15,145 bases of DNA from Bacteroidota bacterium (GTDB taxonomy: Bacteria > Bacteroidota > Bacteroidia > Bacteroidales > Prolixibacteraceae): assembly GCA_013203755.1 (NCBI GenBank), contig JABMPI010000704.1, forward strand, positions 1 through 15,145, written 5' to 3'. This document shows, piece after piece, positions 6,771-13,620 of this stretch. The notes beneath the pieces were generated by a model. That model saw only the letters and a program-made list of their open reading frames with translations. It made no database searches and was not told the DNA's origin. How positions within the stretch are numbered: position 1 is the stretch's first letter; each line of letters starts with the position of its first letter. The translations under genes were made by a program, and so were the position numbers.

Positions 6771-9278
6771 TTAAGATTTCGAAACAATTACCTTTGTATT
6801 CCCCTTTGTGCAGGTAACTATAATTTGAAATATTTTATCTTTCTCAACAATATCAAAATCAATCCCTACACCGTTTTCAACATTTGGCGTTCCATTCTTT
6901 TTGTCCCAATAAATAGTCTGCTTCCCTTTTGAAGCCCCCCAATACTGCAACTTATTATCGAATATTTCAACATCTGTCAATTCAGACGAAGAACTAACAA
7001 TTGAAATTCCAGAATTTTCGTTTGGAATAATAAAAACCGCAACACTCGATTCTTTCTTTTCAAATTTAAATGGTATAGTAAGTTGATTGTTTTGAATTGC
7101 ATAAGTATGATTCAAAACACCCAATACCTTTTCTGAATTTATTTTGGTAGCGTAATCCATTTCAAAAGAATCTTCCGAAAATAATACAATTTGCCCTGCC
7201 GCTTCATTTTCATTTACAACGGAATATATTTCCGGCGAATCGCCCACTTCTCCAATAACGTTTGGATTTACATCAACCAAAAAGGGCAACACTTTTTTCG
7301 ACAACTTTACTTGTTTTCCAATCCATTCACGCTCTTCTTTATTCATCAACTTAAGATTTCCCCAGAAACCATGACCAGCTAGCAGCGAATTGTTTATGTT
7401 GTATTTCATCGCACCATTCTCATTGTGAGGATAATTTGCGTAGGTAAACAGTTCCAATGGAATAATTCCTGCAAATTCGTTGGCAATTGTTCGCATAGAT
7501 TTTGTTCGGTGTGTCGAATAATCGTTGTACCAACTGGCTCCGTTATTCATCCAAAACATTTTACCCTGGCTCAGTGGTGCCAAACCAACCATCACACGGC
7601 GAGCTTCTGTTAAATCTATTTCAATAATTAATTCAGACTCGTAATCGGTTAATTTTTCCATGGCGCGAACCACATAAATGGGCAACAGATATTCATATCT
7701 CGCTCTTATTTCTTCCTCCGAATATTTCTCTGAACCATGCTCTAAATTGGGCAAACAACTATAAAACGTATTGATGGCATCCCACTTCATAAACCGGCAA
7801 CCTTCATCAATCATCTTTTTGCAGTCACCAACAAAAACGTCAAAAAAGCCACTTACAAAATCAAATGCCGGATGATTCCACTGCGCCATAATTGGATTCT
7901 CTTCCGAATCTTTAATCACCCAATTCTGATGTTTTTTATAACTTTGCGTTGTGGAATCGATTCCCATGGGCGAATACCAGAGTCCCATTTTTAATCCATA
8001 TTTATCCAATCGCTTTTTTATAGGTTCCAAACCATCCGTAAATCTTTCTGAATTTGGAAACCACTCCCCTTGCGTATTTTCCCAACCATCATCCAACACA
8101 AAAATGTCAACTCCCAATTCGGCTGCGTACTCAATCTCCTCAAAAATTCGCTCGTAAGTTAAAATATCTCGTAAAGGTTTTCTTTTATCCTGGCGCTGCA
8201 TTCCCCATGTATTGTAATAAAACTCTGGAACTCTGGAAGCTGGCTTTTCACAAATCTCATTCATAAGATAGTTGCGAATCATCTCCTTTCCATCTTCCAA
8301 ATTATTGCCTTCATAAAAACCGGTAGCCGACCAAACAGTTGAATACGGATGTTCCACATCAATAATTTCACCTTCTAAATATGCACCACGTAAAACATCT
8401 ACCGAAATGTTAATGTTCTCTGTTGAACTCTGACTTGAAATTCCAATAAATTTAAAATCATCTTCAACAATGGGGAAATTAAAAACCCCTTTTGTACCTT
8501 GCATAGCATCATTTATAAGGTTGCCACTACCCAATTTCTGTTTGTCAAACATCCCACTCAAATCATCTTGCGAAGCATGTTCGTATGCTGTAAACCAACT
8601 AATTTCGCTATTGGAAACTATCGACAAAGGACCTTTTACAGTTTGTAATTCGTCCGAAACGGTACTATGAATTACATCGGGATAATACATGTGATTTCCC
8701 TTTCTTTTATCACCAAAAGCAATTGGCTTTTTCTCCCAACTCGCAATACGAATTTCAGTTGATTCTACACTGCTTTTAGTTTTATTTTGAATGGAATAGG
8801 AGGGAAAACGAAAGTGTAATTTTCCGTCCAACTTATTTAAATTGTATGATTCTCCTTTGCTTTTCAACTCCAACTTCTCTCGTACTAAAGTTGAATTAGA
8901 AAATATTTGCTGACACACAACTACCTGCAAACCTTTTACTTGCCCCTTCACACCTTCAAAAATCAGAGAATGCTCTGTACCATTGTTGTCCATTTCCCGG
9001 GTTGAATGACTTTGAAATACCCAAAGTTTTTCGTTAGATGAAACGAGTGTATTATTTATTACAAATTCAAAAAAAGGAATAGATTTAGTATCATTTAAAA
9101 TTTCAGAATTCGATTTCGAAAAATATTGAACTTCAATTTTATCAGCGCTTGTGTTACTGAAAAAAAAGGTTTTGGAAAATTGCTCATTTTCAACCTGTAG
9201 TTTTTCAGATAAACTTGAGGTACACGAACTAAATAAAAAAATTGTAATAATGGATAATCCGAATAAAATTGGTTTCAT
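6771..9278 (-). CDS. GH36-like glycosidase lipoprotein (clan GH-D, alpha-galactosidase superfamily)
   Basis: The 835-aa product starts MKPILFGLSIITIFLFSSC, a lipoprotein signal with the lipidated Cys at residue 19, so it is membrane-anchored and exported. The N-terminal 300 residues form a beta-rich domain as in GH36. The (beta/alpha)8 barrel begins near PEFYYNTWGM (351-360) and shows DIFVLDDGWE (391-400), GLKMGLWYSPMGID (428-441) and FMKWDAINTF (496-505). D500 in KWD is the expected nucleophile of GH27/GH36/GH31-type retaining enzymes, and D396/D397 fit the substrate-binding LDDGW motif. The usual acid/base region of GH36 (Cys-Ser-Gly-Gly-Gly followed by R.D) is not present. The equivalent strand may be LIIEIDLTEARRVMVG (550-565), where D555 is a candidate. 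A C-terminal beta domain follows from about residue 690. Alpha-galactosidase or alpha-N-acetylgalactosaminidase activity is likely but unproven. It lies upstream of the sialidase-like gene, suggesting joint action on one glycan. Confidence 0.82.
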   Translation of the reverse strand: MKPILFGLSIITIFLFSSCTSSLSEKLQVENEQFSKTFFFSNTSADKIEVQYFSKSNSEILNDTKSIPFFEFVINNTLVSSNEKLWVFQSHSTREMDNNGTEHSLIFEGVKGQVKGLQVVVCQQIFSNSTLVREKLELKSKGESYNLNKLDGKLHFRFPSYSIQNKTKSSVESTEIRIASWEKKPIAFGDKRKGNHMYYPDVIHSTVSDELQTVKGPLSIVSNSEISWFTAYEHASQDDLSGMFDKQKLGSGNLINDAMQGTKGVFNFPIVEDDFKFIGISSQSSTENINISVDVLRGAYLEGEIIDVEHPYSTVWSATGFYEGNNLEDGKEMIRNYLMNEICEKPASRVPEFYYNTWGMQRQDKRKPLRDILTYERIFEEIEYAAELGVDIFVLDDGWENTQGEWFPNSERFTDGLEPIKKRLDKYGLKMGLWYSPMGIDSTTQSYKKHQNWVIKDSEENPIMAQWNHPAFDFVSGFFDVFVGDCKKMIDEGCRFMKWDAINTFYSCLPNLEHGSEKYSEEEIRARYEYLLPIYVVRAMEKLTDYESELIIEIDLTEARRVMVGLAPLSQGKMFWMNNGASWYNDYSTHRTKSMRTIANEFAGIIPLELFTYANYPHNENGAMKYNINNSLLAGHGFWGNLKLMNKEEREWIGKQVKLSKKVLPFLVDVNPNVIGEVGDSPEIYSVVNENEAAGQIVLFSEDSFEMDYATKINSEKVLGVLNHTYAIQNNQLTIPFKFEKKESSVAVFIIPNENSGISIVSSSSELTDVEIFDNKLQYWGASKGKQTIYWDKKNGTPNVENGVGIDFDIVEKDKIFQIIVTCTKGNTKVIVSKS

Positions 9279-9307
9279 TTCCAGCTTAGGTTTTAAAAAT
9301 TTGAAAA

Positions 9308-9340
9308 TAAAGATACTGCTTTATTCTTTTGTCGCTACAA
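9308..9340 (-). promoter_or_regulatory. Weak promoter candidate for the GH36-like gene
   Basis: On the minus strand TATCTTTA (9315 to 9308) differs from TAnnTTTG at the last base. A TTG lies at 9340-9338 with a 22-nt spacer, slightly longer than usual. Transcription would start near 9301, giving a leader of about 23 nt before the ATG at 9278. Confidence 0.25.
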
Positions 9341-9401
9341 TAAGTTGCATTCTTGCTAATTTTTAATTGGTTCCGGATAGTCTGTAATTGGCATAAATCT
9401 T

Positions 9402-9409
9402 TAATTTTG
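9402..9409 (+). promoter_or_regulatory. -7 element upstream of the ybbR-like gene
   Basis: TAATTTTG at 9402-9409 matches TAnnTTTG exactly, 16 bases before the ATG at 9426, which implies a very short leader. The only nearby TTG upstream (9388-9390) is too close for a standard -33 element, so only half of the promoter is supported. It would drive the ybbR-coaE-TerB/DnaJ run. Confidence 0.4.
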
Positions 9410-9425
9410 CGGTAACACAAAATAA

Positions 9426-10415
9426 ATGAAACAAAATCTTTCGAAAATAACCGGATTTTTCAAAATTGAAAAACTAAAAAACAACAAACAATTAGTGGTT
9501 TTTTTAGTCTGTTTGCTTATTGCCACCGTACTTTGGTTTTTAAATGCATTGAGCAAAGATTATTCTACTACAATTTCGTACCCCGTTAAATATGTAAGTG
9601 CACCAAAAAACCAGTTTTTATCCAACAAACCTCCTTCAAAATTAGAACTAAAAGTTGATGCACACGGATTTACTTTATTGCGCCATAAGTTAAGTCTATC
9701 GTTTTCGCCAATTGTGTTAAACTTAACAAACCTCACCCAGAATATGGAATCAAATTCGGGGACTTACTCCATTCGTACAAATAGTTTAGTGCGAAGAATT
9801 TCGGACCAGGTGAGTAGCGAAATTACAATTACCGATATTCTTCCGGAATATTTTAATGTGGTACTAGACAGTTTAAAAACCAAAATAATTCCGGTTGAAC
9901 TGGATATTGAGATAGAATTTAGGCCTCAATTTAATCTAAAAGAACCAATTTCGACCACACCGGAGAACGTTAAAATTACTGGCCCCGCCACCATTCTGGA
10001 TACTATTTATTCGCTAAAAACGGTTCAGAAATCGTTTACCAAATTAGATTCAGATATTGAAAAAGAAATTGATCTATTTCTACCAGACAAAACAACAATT
10101 TCACCTAAAAATGTTACTATAAATATTGCTGTTGAAAAATTCACAGAAAAGGAGATGAAAATCCCAATTGAGATAATTAACAAACCGGTGAATGCAAAAA
10201 TCAAACTTTTCCCTTCAGAAATAAAGGTACTATTTACGGTAGGACTTAGCGAATTCGACAACATTAAATCATCGGATTTTAGAGCTCTTGTGGATTACAA
10301 TTTAATTGAAAGTGGTGTGGAGAATATGAAGGTAACAATGGGAAAAAAACCTAATTATATTCAAATGGTTCGGTTCAATCCTGAAACTGTGGAATTCCTG
10401 ATTGAAATCGAATAA
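9426..10415 (+). CDS. YbbR-domain membrane-anchored protein
   Basis: The 329-aa product has a short basic cytoplasmic start, one membrane helix (about residues 22-40, LVVFLVCLLIATVLWF) and an extracytoplasmic beta-rich remainder built of YbbR-type repeats. Visible repeat marks include ISYPVKYVSAPKNQFLSNKP, IIPVELDIEIEFRPQF, ENVKITGPATILDTIYSLKT (the G-P turn common in YbbR repeats) and KEMKIPIEIINKP. In Firmicutes the YbbR protein CdaR controls the di-adenylate cyclase CdaA, but no cyclase gene is beside this one. In Bacteroidota ybbR-like genes are commonly found next to coaE, as here, where coaE starts 29 bases downstream. The role in this lineage is not established; a structural or regulatory role at the envelope is an inference. 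Confidence 0.85.
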   Translation: MKQNLSKITGFFKIEKLKNNKQLVVFLVCLLIATVLWFLNALSKDYSTTISYPVKYVSAPKNQFLSNKPPSKLELKVDAHGFTLLRHKLSLSFSPIVLNLTNLTQNMESNSGTYSIRTNSLVRRISDQVSSEITITDILPEYFNVVLDSLKTKIIPVELDIEIEFRPQFNLKEPISTTPENVKITGPATILDTIYSLKTVQKSFTKLDSDIEKEIDLFLPDKTTISPKNVTINIAVEKFTEKEMKIPIEIINKPVNAKIKLFPSEIKVLFTVGLSEFDNIKSSDFRALVDYNLIESGVENMKVTMGKKPNYIQMVRFNPETVEFLIEIE

Positions 10416-10444
10416 ACCGAAATTCATAAATAAAAAGGTAGTAA

Positions 10445-11044
10445 ATGGCGTTAGTAATTGGAATAACCGGAGGAATTGGAAGCGGAAAATCGACCGTTTG
10501 CCAGGTTTTCAAACTTCTGGGAATTCCCGTTTTTGAAGCAGATGCCGTTGCAAAAAAACTAATTCATTCAAATTCTGTAATTAAAACCGGATTGATTGAC
10601 TTATTCGGAGAAGATATTTTCGCCCCAAACGAACAGCTTAACCGAAAAAAACTTGCCAACATTATTTTTAATGATGCGATTCAGTTAAAAAAAGTAAATG
10701 AGTTGGTGCATCCAGTTGTTCGGGAAGAATTTAAGAATTGGCTGAAATTACAGGAATCGGCTTACGTTATTCACGAAGCCGCAATACTGTTTGAAAGCGG
10801 TTTTTATAAAATGATGGATTTTACGATTTTTGTTTCTGCGCCCGAAAACCAACGAATTGAGTGGGTGATGCAAAGAGATGGCGCATCGGAAAATAAGGTA
10901 AAAGAACGAATGGAAAAACAGTGGACTGATAAACAAAAACGTAAATTGGCTTCTGTTGAAATAAAAAATAATAGCAGGGATTTGATAATCCCTCAAATAA
11001 TAAAAATTGACAATCAATTAAAAGAATATGGCAAAATTTGGTAA
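10445..11044 (+). CDS. coaE: Dephospho-CoA kinase
   Basis: This 199-aa protein, the normal CoaE length, phosphorylates the ribose 3'-hydroxyl of dephospho-CoA with ATP, the last step of coenzyme A synthesis in the cytoplasm. The P-loop GITGGIGSGKST spans residues 6-17 with K15 as the phosphate-binding Lys. GIPVFEADAVAKKL (26-39) is the substrate-binding segment, with EAD replacing the more usual DAD. EAAILFESG corresponds to the conserved PLLFE region, and QRIEWVMQRDGAS with the following Lys/Arg-rich helix forms the lid. Its 3' end overlaps the next gene's ATG at 11028 by 17 bases in another frame, implying translational coupling. It lies 29 bases after the ybbR-like gene. Confidence 0.95.
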   Translation: MALVIGITGGIGSGKSTVCQVFKLLGIPVFEADAVAKKLIHSNSVIKTGLIDLFGEDIFAPNEQLNRKKLANIIFNDAIQLKKVNELVHPVVREEFKNWLKLQESAYVIHEAAILFESGFYKMMDFTIFVSAPENQRIEWVMQRDGASENKVKERMEKQWTDKQKRKLASVEIKNNSRDLIIPQIIKIDNQLKEYGKIW

Positions 11045-11762
11045 GTGGATAGGTGGAGGATTGGGCTGGGCATTTGGCGGTCCAATTGGAGCAATAATAG
11101 GATTCACCGTGGGTTCGATGTTCGATGGAGGAAAAGGGCAAACACAAACAAACGGCACCACTGGTTACTCGGGCAGAACAACCACCGGAGGTTACGTAAT
11201 GAGCTTGCTGGTTTTGGTTGCAGCAGTTATGAAAGCTGATGGAAAAGTGCTAAAATCGGAGTTGGATTATGTGAAAAAATTTATGGTTCACAATTTTGGC
11301 GAAGCATCGGCGGTTGAAGCCATAAAATTGCTAAAAGATATATTGAACCAAACAATTCCGGTAGATGAAGTTTGCCATCAAATCAGGCAAAATATGAACT
11401 CGTCGGCACGTTTGCAATTGGTGCATTTTATGTTTGGAATTGCGCAAGCCGATGGACACGTTGATAAGAGTGAGCTGAAATTAATCGCTCATATTTGTCA
11501 GCAAATGGGAATTTCAAACAGCGACTTTGAGTCCATTCAAGCAATGTTTGTTCCAAATACAGAATCTGATTATAAAATTCTTGAAATTGAAAGATCTGCC
11601 ACCGACGATGAATTGAAAAAAGCATATCGTAGAATGGCAATGAAATTCCACCCGGACAAAGTAAGTCACTTAGGAGAAGATTTCCAGAACGCTGCGAAAG
11701 AGAAATTCCAAAAGGTAAATCAGGCTTACGAGAGTATTAAAAAGGAGAGGAAGATAGCTTAA
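11028..11762 (+). CDS. TerB-DnaJ domain protein (DjlA-like co-chaperone)
   Basis: The 244-aa product has three parts. Residues 6-32 are a Gly-rich hydrophobic stretch (IGGGLGWAFGGPIGAIIGFTVG) resembling a glycine-zipper membrane or self-association segment. Residues about 55-175 are a TerB-like helical domain, with paired acidic loops KADGKVLKSE and QADGHVDKSE. Residues about 180-244 are a J domain with the HPD tripeptide at 208-210, preceded by the basic helix KKAYRRMAMKF. J domains stimulate the ATPase of DnaK-type Hsp70s, so this is a likely DnaK partner, perhaps at the inner membrane as for DjlA. The order TerB then J is the DjlA order, but the N-terminus differs from the single clean helix of E. 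coli DjlA. The start overlaps coaE by 17 bases, so the two are probably translated together. Confidence 0.87.
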   Translation: MAKFGKWIGGGLGWAFGGPIGAIIGFTVGSMFDGGKGQTQTNGTTGYSGRTTTGGYVMSLLVLVAAVMKADGKVLKSELDYVKKFMVHNFGEASAVEAIKLLKDILNQTIPVDEVCHQIRQNMNSSARLQLVHFMFGIAQADGHVDKSELKLIAHICQQMGISNSDFESIQAMFVPNTESDYKILEIERSATDDELKKAYRRMAMKFHPDKVSHLGEDFQNAAKEKFQKVNQAYESIKKERKIA

Positions 11763-11765
11763 GAA

Positions 11766-11800
11766 AAGTAGTAAGTCGTAAGTAAATAGTAGTGAGTACA
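11766..11800. repeat. Imperfect heptanucleotide tandem repeat, five units
   Basis: Read in sevens from 11766 the spacer gives AAGTAGT, AAGTCGT, AAGTAAA, TAGTAGT and GAGTACA, a clear degenerate 7-base periodicity. It starts 4 bases after the TerB-DnaJ stop codon and ends 22 bases before the next ATG. No function is evident. Confidence 0.6.
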
Positions 11801-11822
11801 AAACCAAATAATTTAGTAAATA

Positions 11823-12092
11823 ATGATTTCTGTAATTTTGGTCATATTCTTTATTATCTGTGGTGTTACGGGAATTATTTTACGATTTCAGATGCTCGGT
11901 ATTCTTGAAAGAGAAGGTCGTAAAGTTTATTATTATTGGGTAACCCCAAGACATTTATTAGAATTAAGTAAAGTTATTAAAGAAGAACTGAATAAGACAA
12001 AAAAGAAGAAATACAGAATAATATTCTGGTCACAAATCATCCTGCCCTTCATTTTTATAATAGGCATGTTTATTCTAATAGCATTATTCTAA
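11823..12092 (+). CDS. Small two-helix inner-membrane protein of unknown function
   Basis: The 89-aa product has a first hydrophobic helix (about residues 2-20, ISVILVIFFIICGVTGIIL), a polar middle with TPRHLLELSKVIKEELNKTK and KKKK (about 40-65), and a second helix (about 67-89, IIFWSQIILPFIFIIGMFIL). By the positive-inside rule the basic middle should be cytoplasmic and both termini outside. I recognise no family. The start is the ATG at 11823, with an A-rich leader and no upstream alternative. The MOSC gene begins 18 bases downstream, so they may be co-transcribed. The ordinary composition and clean helix pattern argue for a real gene despite its size. Confidence 0.65.
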   Translation: MISVILVIFFIICGVTGIILRFQMLGILEREGRKVYYYWVTPRHLLELSKVIKEELNKTKKKKYRIIFWSQIILPFIFIIGMFILIALF

Positions 12093-12110
12093 TTAACAAT
12101 TGCGCAAAGA

Positions 12111-12752
12111 ATGAAAATAATCTCAACAAATATTGGAGCGGCCAAAACAGTTTTATGGCATGGGGAAGAGGTATCAACAGGAATATTCAAATATCCTGTC
12201 AATCAACCCATTTATTTGGGAACAGAAGATGTGGACGATGACAATGTAATTGACCGAAAATACCATGGAGGAGTTGACAAAGCTTGTTATTTATATTCTG
12301 CCGACCATTACGAATATTGGCAAAAAATATATCCTGAATTAGAAATGCCCTGGGGAATGTTTGGCGAAAACCTCACAGTTGAAGGCTTGAATGAAGCAAA
12401 AATAAACATCGGAGATATTTTTAGAATTGGAGAGGCAGTGGTTCAGGCAACGGAACCCAGACAACCCTGTTTTAAATTAGACATTAGATTTGAGACGAGA
12501 GGATTGGTCAAACAATTTATAGACGCTGAATTTCCGGGAGTTTACGTTCGTGTTCTGGAAAAAGGAAATGTAAAACCCAGTGACTCAATGGAACGAATTG
12601 AAAGAAAAGATTCACTTTCTATTCAAAAAGTATTTCAGCTTTTATATACTACTGAGTTCGAAAAAGAGGCGATACAAACGGCTGTTAATGATCCATTTAT
12701 CGCTACTAGTTGTAGAAAAGATTTGTTGAAATGCTGGGGAGATAAGATCTAA
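12111..12752 (+). CDS. MOSC domain protein, YiiM-like
   Basis: The 213-aa product starts MKIISTNIGAAKTVLWHG. The MOSC fold covers about residues 20-160, with YHGGVDKACYLYS (51-63), WGMFGENLTVEGL (81-93), INIGDIFRIGEAVVQATEPR (98-117) and QPCFKLDIRF. C120 in the QPC segment is the conserved Cys expected to bind sulfur or the molybdenum cofactor. The C-terminal segment (about 165-213) resembles the 3-alpha domain following MOSC in E. coli YiiM. YiiM-type proteins work with molybdenum cofactor in detoxifying N-hydroxylated bases such as 6-hydroxylaminopurine. That activity is assumed here from the family. No molybdenum cofactor synthesis gene is in view. The protein is probably cytoplasmic, with no signal peptide. 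Confidence 0.87.
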   Translation: MKIISTNIGAAKTVLWHGEEVSTGIFKYPVNQPIYLGTEDVDDDNVIDRKYHGGVDKACYLYSADHYEYWQKIYPELEMPWGMFGENLTVEGLNEAKINIGDIFRIGEAVVQATEPRQPCFKLDIRFETRGLVKQFIDAEFPGVYVRVLEKGNVKPSDSMERIERKDSLSIQKVFQLLYTTEFEKEAIQTAVNDPFIATSCRKDLLKCWGDKI

Positions 12753-12757
12753 GGAAT

Positions 12758-12814
12758 GAATGCGGGAATGCATTAATGCGTTAATAAAAGAAAGGAACTA
12801 CTTTGAACTCTGAA
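12758..12814. repeat. Two short degenerate tandem repeats in a convergent spacer
   Basis: Between the convergent MOSC and TetR stop codons the spacer first reads in eights (12758-12789: GAATGCGG, GAATGCAT, TAATGCGT, TAATAAAA). It then reads in sevens (12794-12814: GGAACTA, CTTTGAA, CTCTGAA). The units differ from those in the other spacers. No strong terminator hairpin is seen here. Confidence 0.5.
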
Positions 12815-13444
12815 CTAGCTCCCCTTTGCTGCCAGTCCATTCATAATAACACGATAATGTCCGCGGATAATCCAATTCACTTCAACACCATAAATTGCTA
12901 AAATTTCCTGCCGCCCGGAAAGTGTGTTTAAAATTCCAAGCATTTGCGACCAAAGAATAGTAACCAATTCTTTGCTTCCAATATCAATTCGGATGGTTTC
13001 ATCATTTATGCCTTTGTCTAAAATTTTTTGCAAAATTTCTAAAATCGGTTCAACCAATAACGTTTGAGAATTCTTCTCTGAATCGGTAAGTATTGTTTTT
13101 TCATATTTTAGAATCAACGCTGCATAAAATGGTTTCTCCTTTAAAAATTTCACAAAAGTGTCCCCGTTATCAGAAAGCAGTTCCACCCCGGTTTTTGAAT
13201 CGTCAAAAGCCCGGCTTAACCGCTTTCGCAAAAGTGCAATTCCTTTCTGCGCAAGTACCAGTAAAATACTCTCTTTGTTGGGAAAATAGAGATACAACGT
13301 TCCTTTGCCTAACTCAGTTTTTTCAGCCAAATCATTCATTGTCGCATCTAAACCTTTTTTTCCTGAAAACAATTTTTCAGCACATTCCAGAATTTCCTTC
13401 CTACGCAATTGTTTCTCCCTTATTTTTCTTTCCTTAATTCCCAT
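12815..13444 (-). CDS. TetR-family transcriptional regulator
   Basis: The 209-aa product starts at the ATG at 13444. Residues about 14-60 form a TetR helix-turn-helix: RRKEILECAEKLF, then DATMNDLAEKTELGKGTLYL (helices 2-3, with the recognition helix around LGKGTLYLYF) and NKESIL. The remaining 140 residues form a variable ligand-binding and dimerisation domain with no recognisable ligand signature. TetR repressors leave their operator when a small molecule binds. A palindrome (13458-13472) lies 14 bases before the start, overlapping its predicted promoter, so autoregulation is likely. It is divergent from the PLP-dependent enzyme gene at 13621, which it may also control. In Bacteroidota many such regulators control nearby efflux or lipid genes, but none is seen here. 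Confidence 0.9.
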   Translation of the reverse strand: MGIKERKIREKQLRRKEILECAEKLFSGKKGLDATMNDLAEKTELGKGTLYLYFPNKESILLVLAQKGIALLRKRLSRAFDDSKTGVELLSDNGDTFVKFLKEKPFYAALILKYEKTILTDSEKNSQTLLVEPILEILQKILDKGINDETIRIDIGSKELVTILWSQMLGILNTLSGRQEILAIYGVEVNWIIRGHYRVIMNGLAAKGS

Positions 13445-13457
13445 CCGCTTCTACTAA

Positions 13458-13472
13458 ATGACCACCAGTCAT
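13458..13472. promoter_or_regulatory. Candidate TetR operator palindrome
   Basis: ATGAC (13458-13462) and GTCAT (13468-13472) form a perfect inverted repeat around CACCA. The TGAC(C)...(A)GTCA form is common for TetR-family sites. It lies immediately after the predicted minus-strand -7 element, where a bound repressor would block initiation. Confidence 0.5.
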
Positions 13473-13501
13473 AAATTTACTAACATTCACTTCAAAACAA
13501 A
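13472..13501 (-). promoter_or_regulatory. Predicted promoter of the TetR gene
   Basis: On the minus strand TTTG (13501-13498) is followed after 18 nt by TAAATTTA (13479-13472), one base off TAnnTTTG. The start would fall around 13465, inside the palindrome at 13458-13472, giving a leader of about 20 nt. Confidence 0.4.
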
Positions 13502-13564
13502 TTACTGAAATTCAACATCTTGCAAAAAATAACTATAGTTTAAAAACAAAAATAACTCAAATTA

Positions 13565-13596
13565 TTTGAAAATCAAGTTTCAAAAGATTAAATTCG
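13565..13596 (+). promoter_or_regulatory. Predicted promoter of the aminotransferase-family gene
   Basis: TTTG (13565-13568), a 20-nt spacer and TAAATTCG (13589-13596, one base off TAnnTTTG) form a good Bacteroidota-type promoter. Transcription would start near 13603, about 18 nt before the ATG at 13621. The palindrome at 13458-13472 lies about 93 bp upstream of the -33 element, so direct control by the same site is uncertain. Confidence 0.45.
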
Positions 13597-13620
13597 CTTC
13601 TACAATAATATCTCTTAAAA

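Noticed and set aside
10748..11147. Two minus-strand open frames opposite coaE and the TerB-DnaJ gene
   Set aside because: Both lie over strongly supported genes and have shadow-like composition without motifs.
13093..13437. 114-codon plus-strand frame
   Set aside because: It is antisense to the TetR gene and shows no family features.
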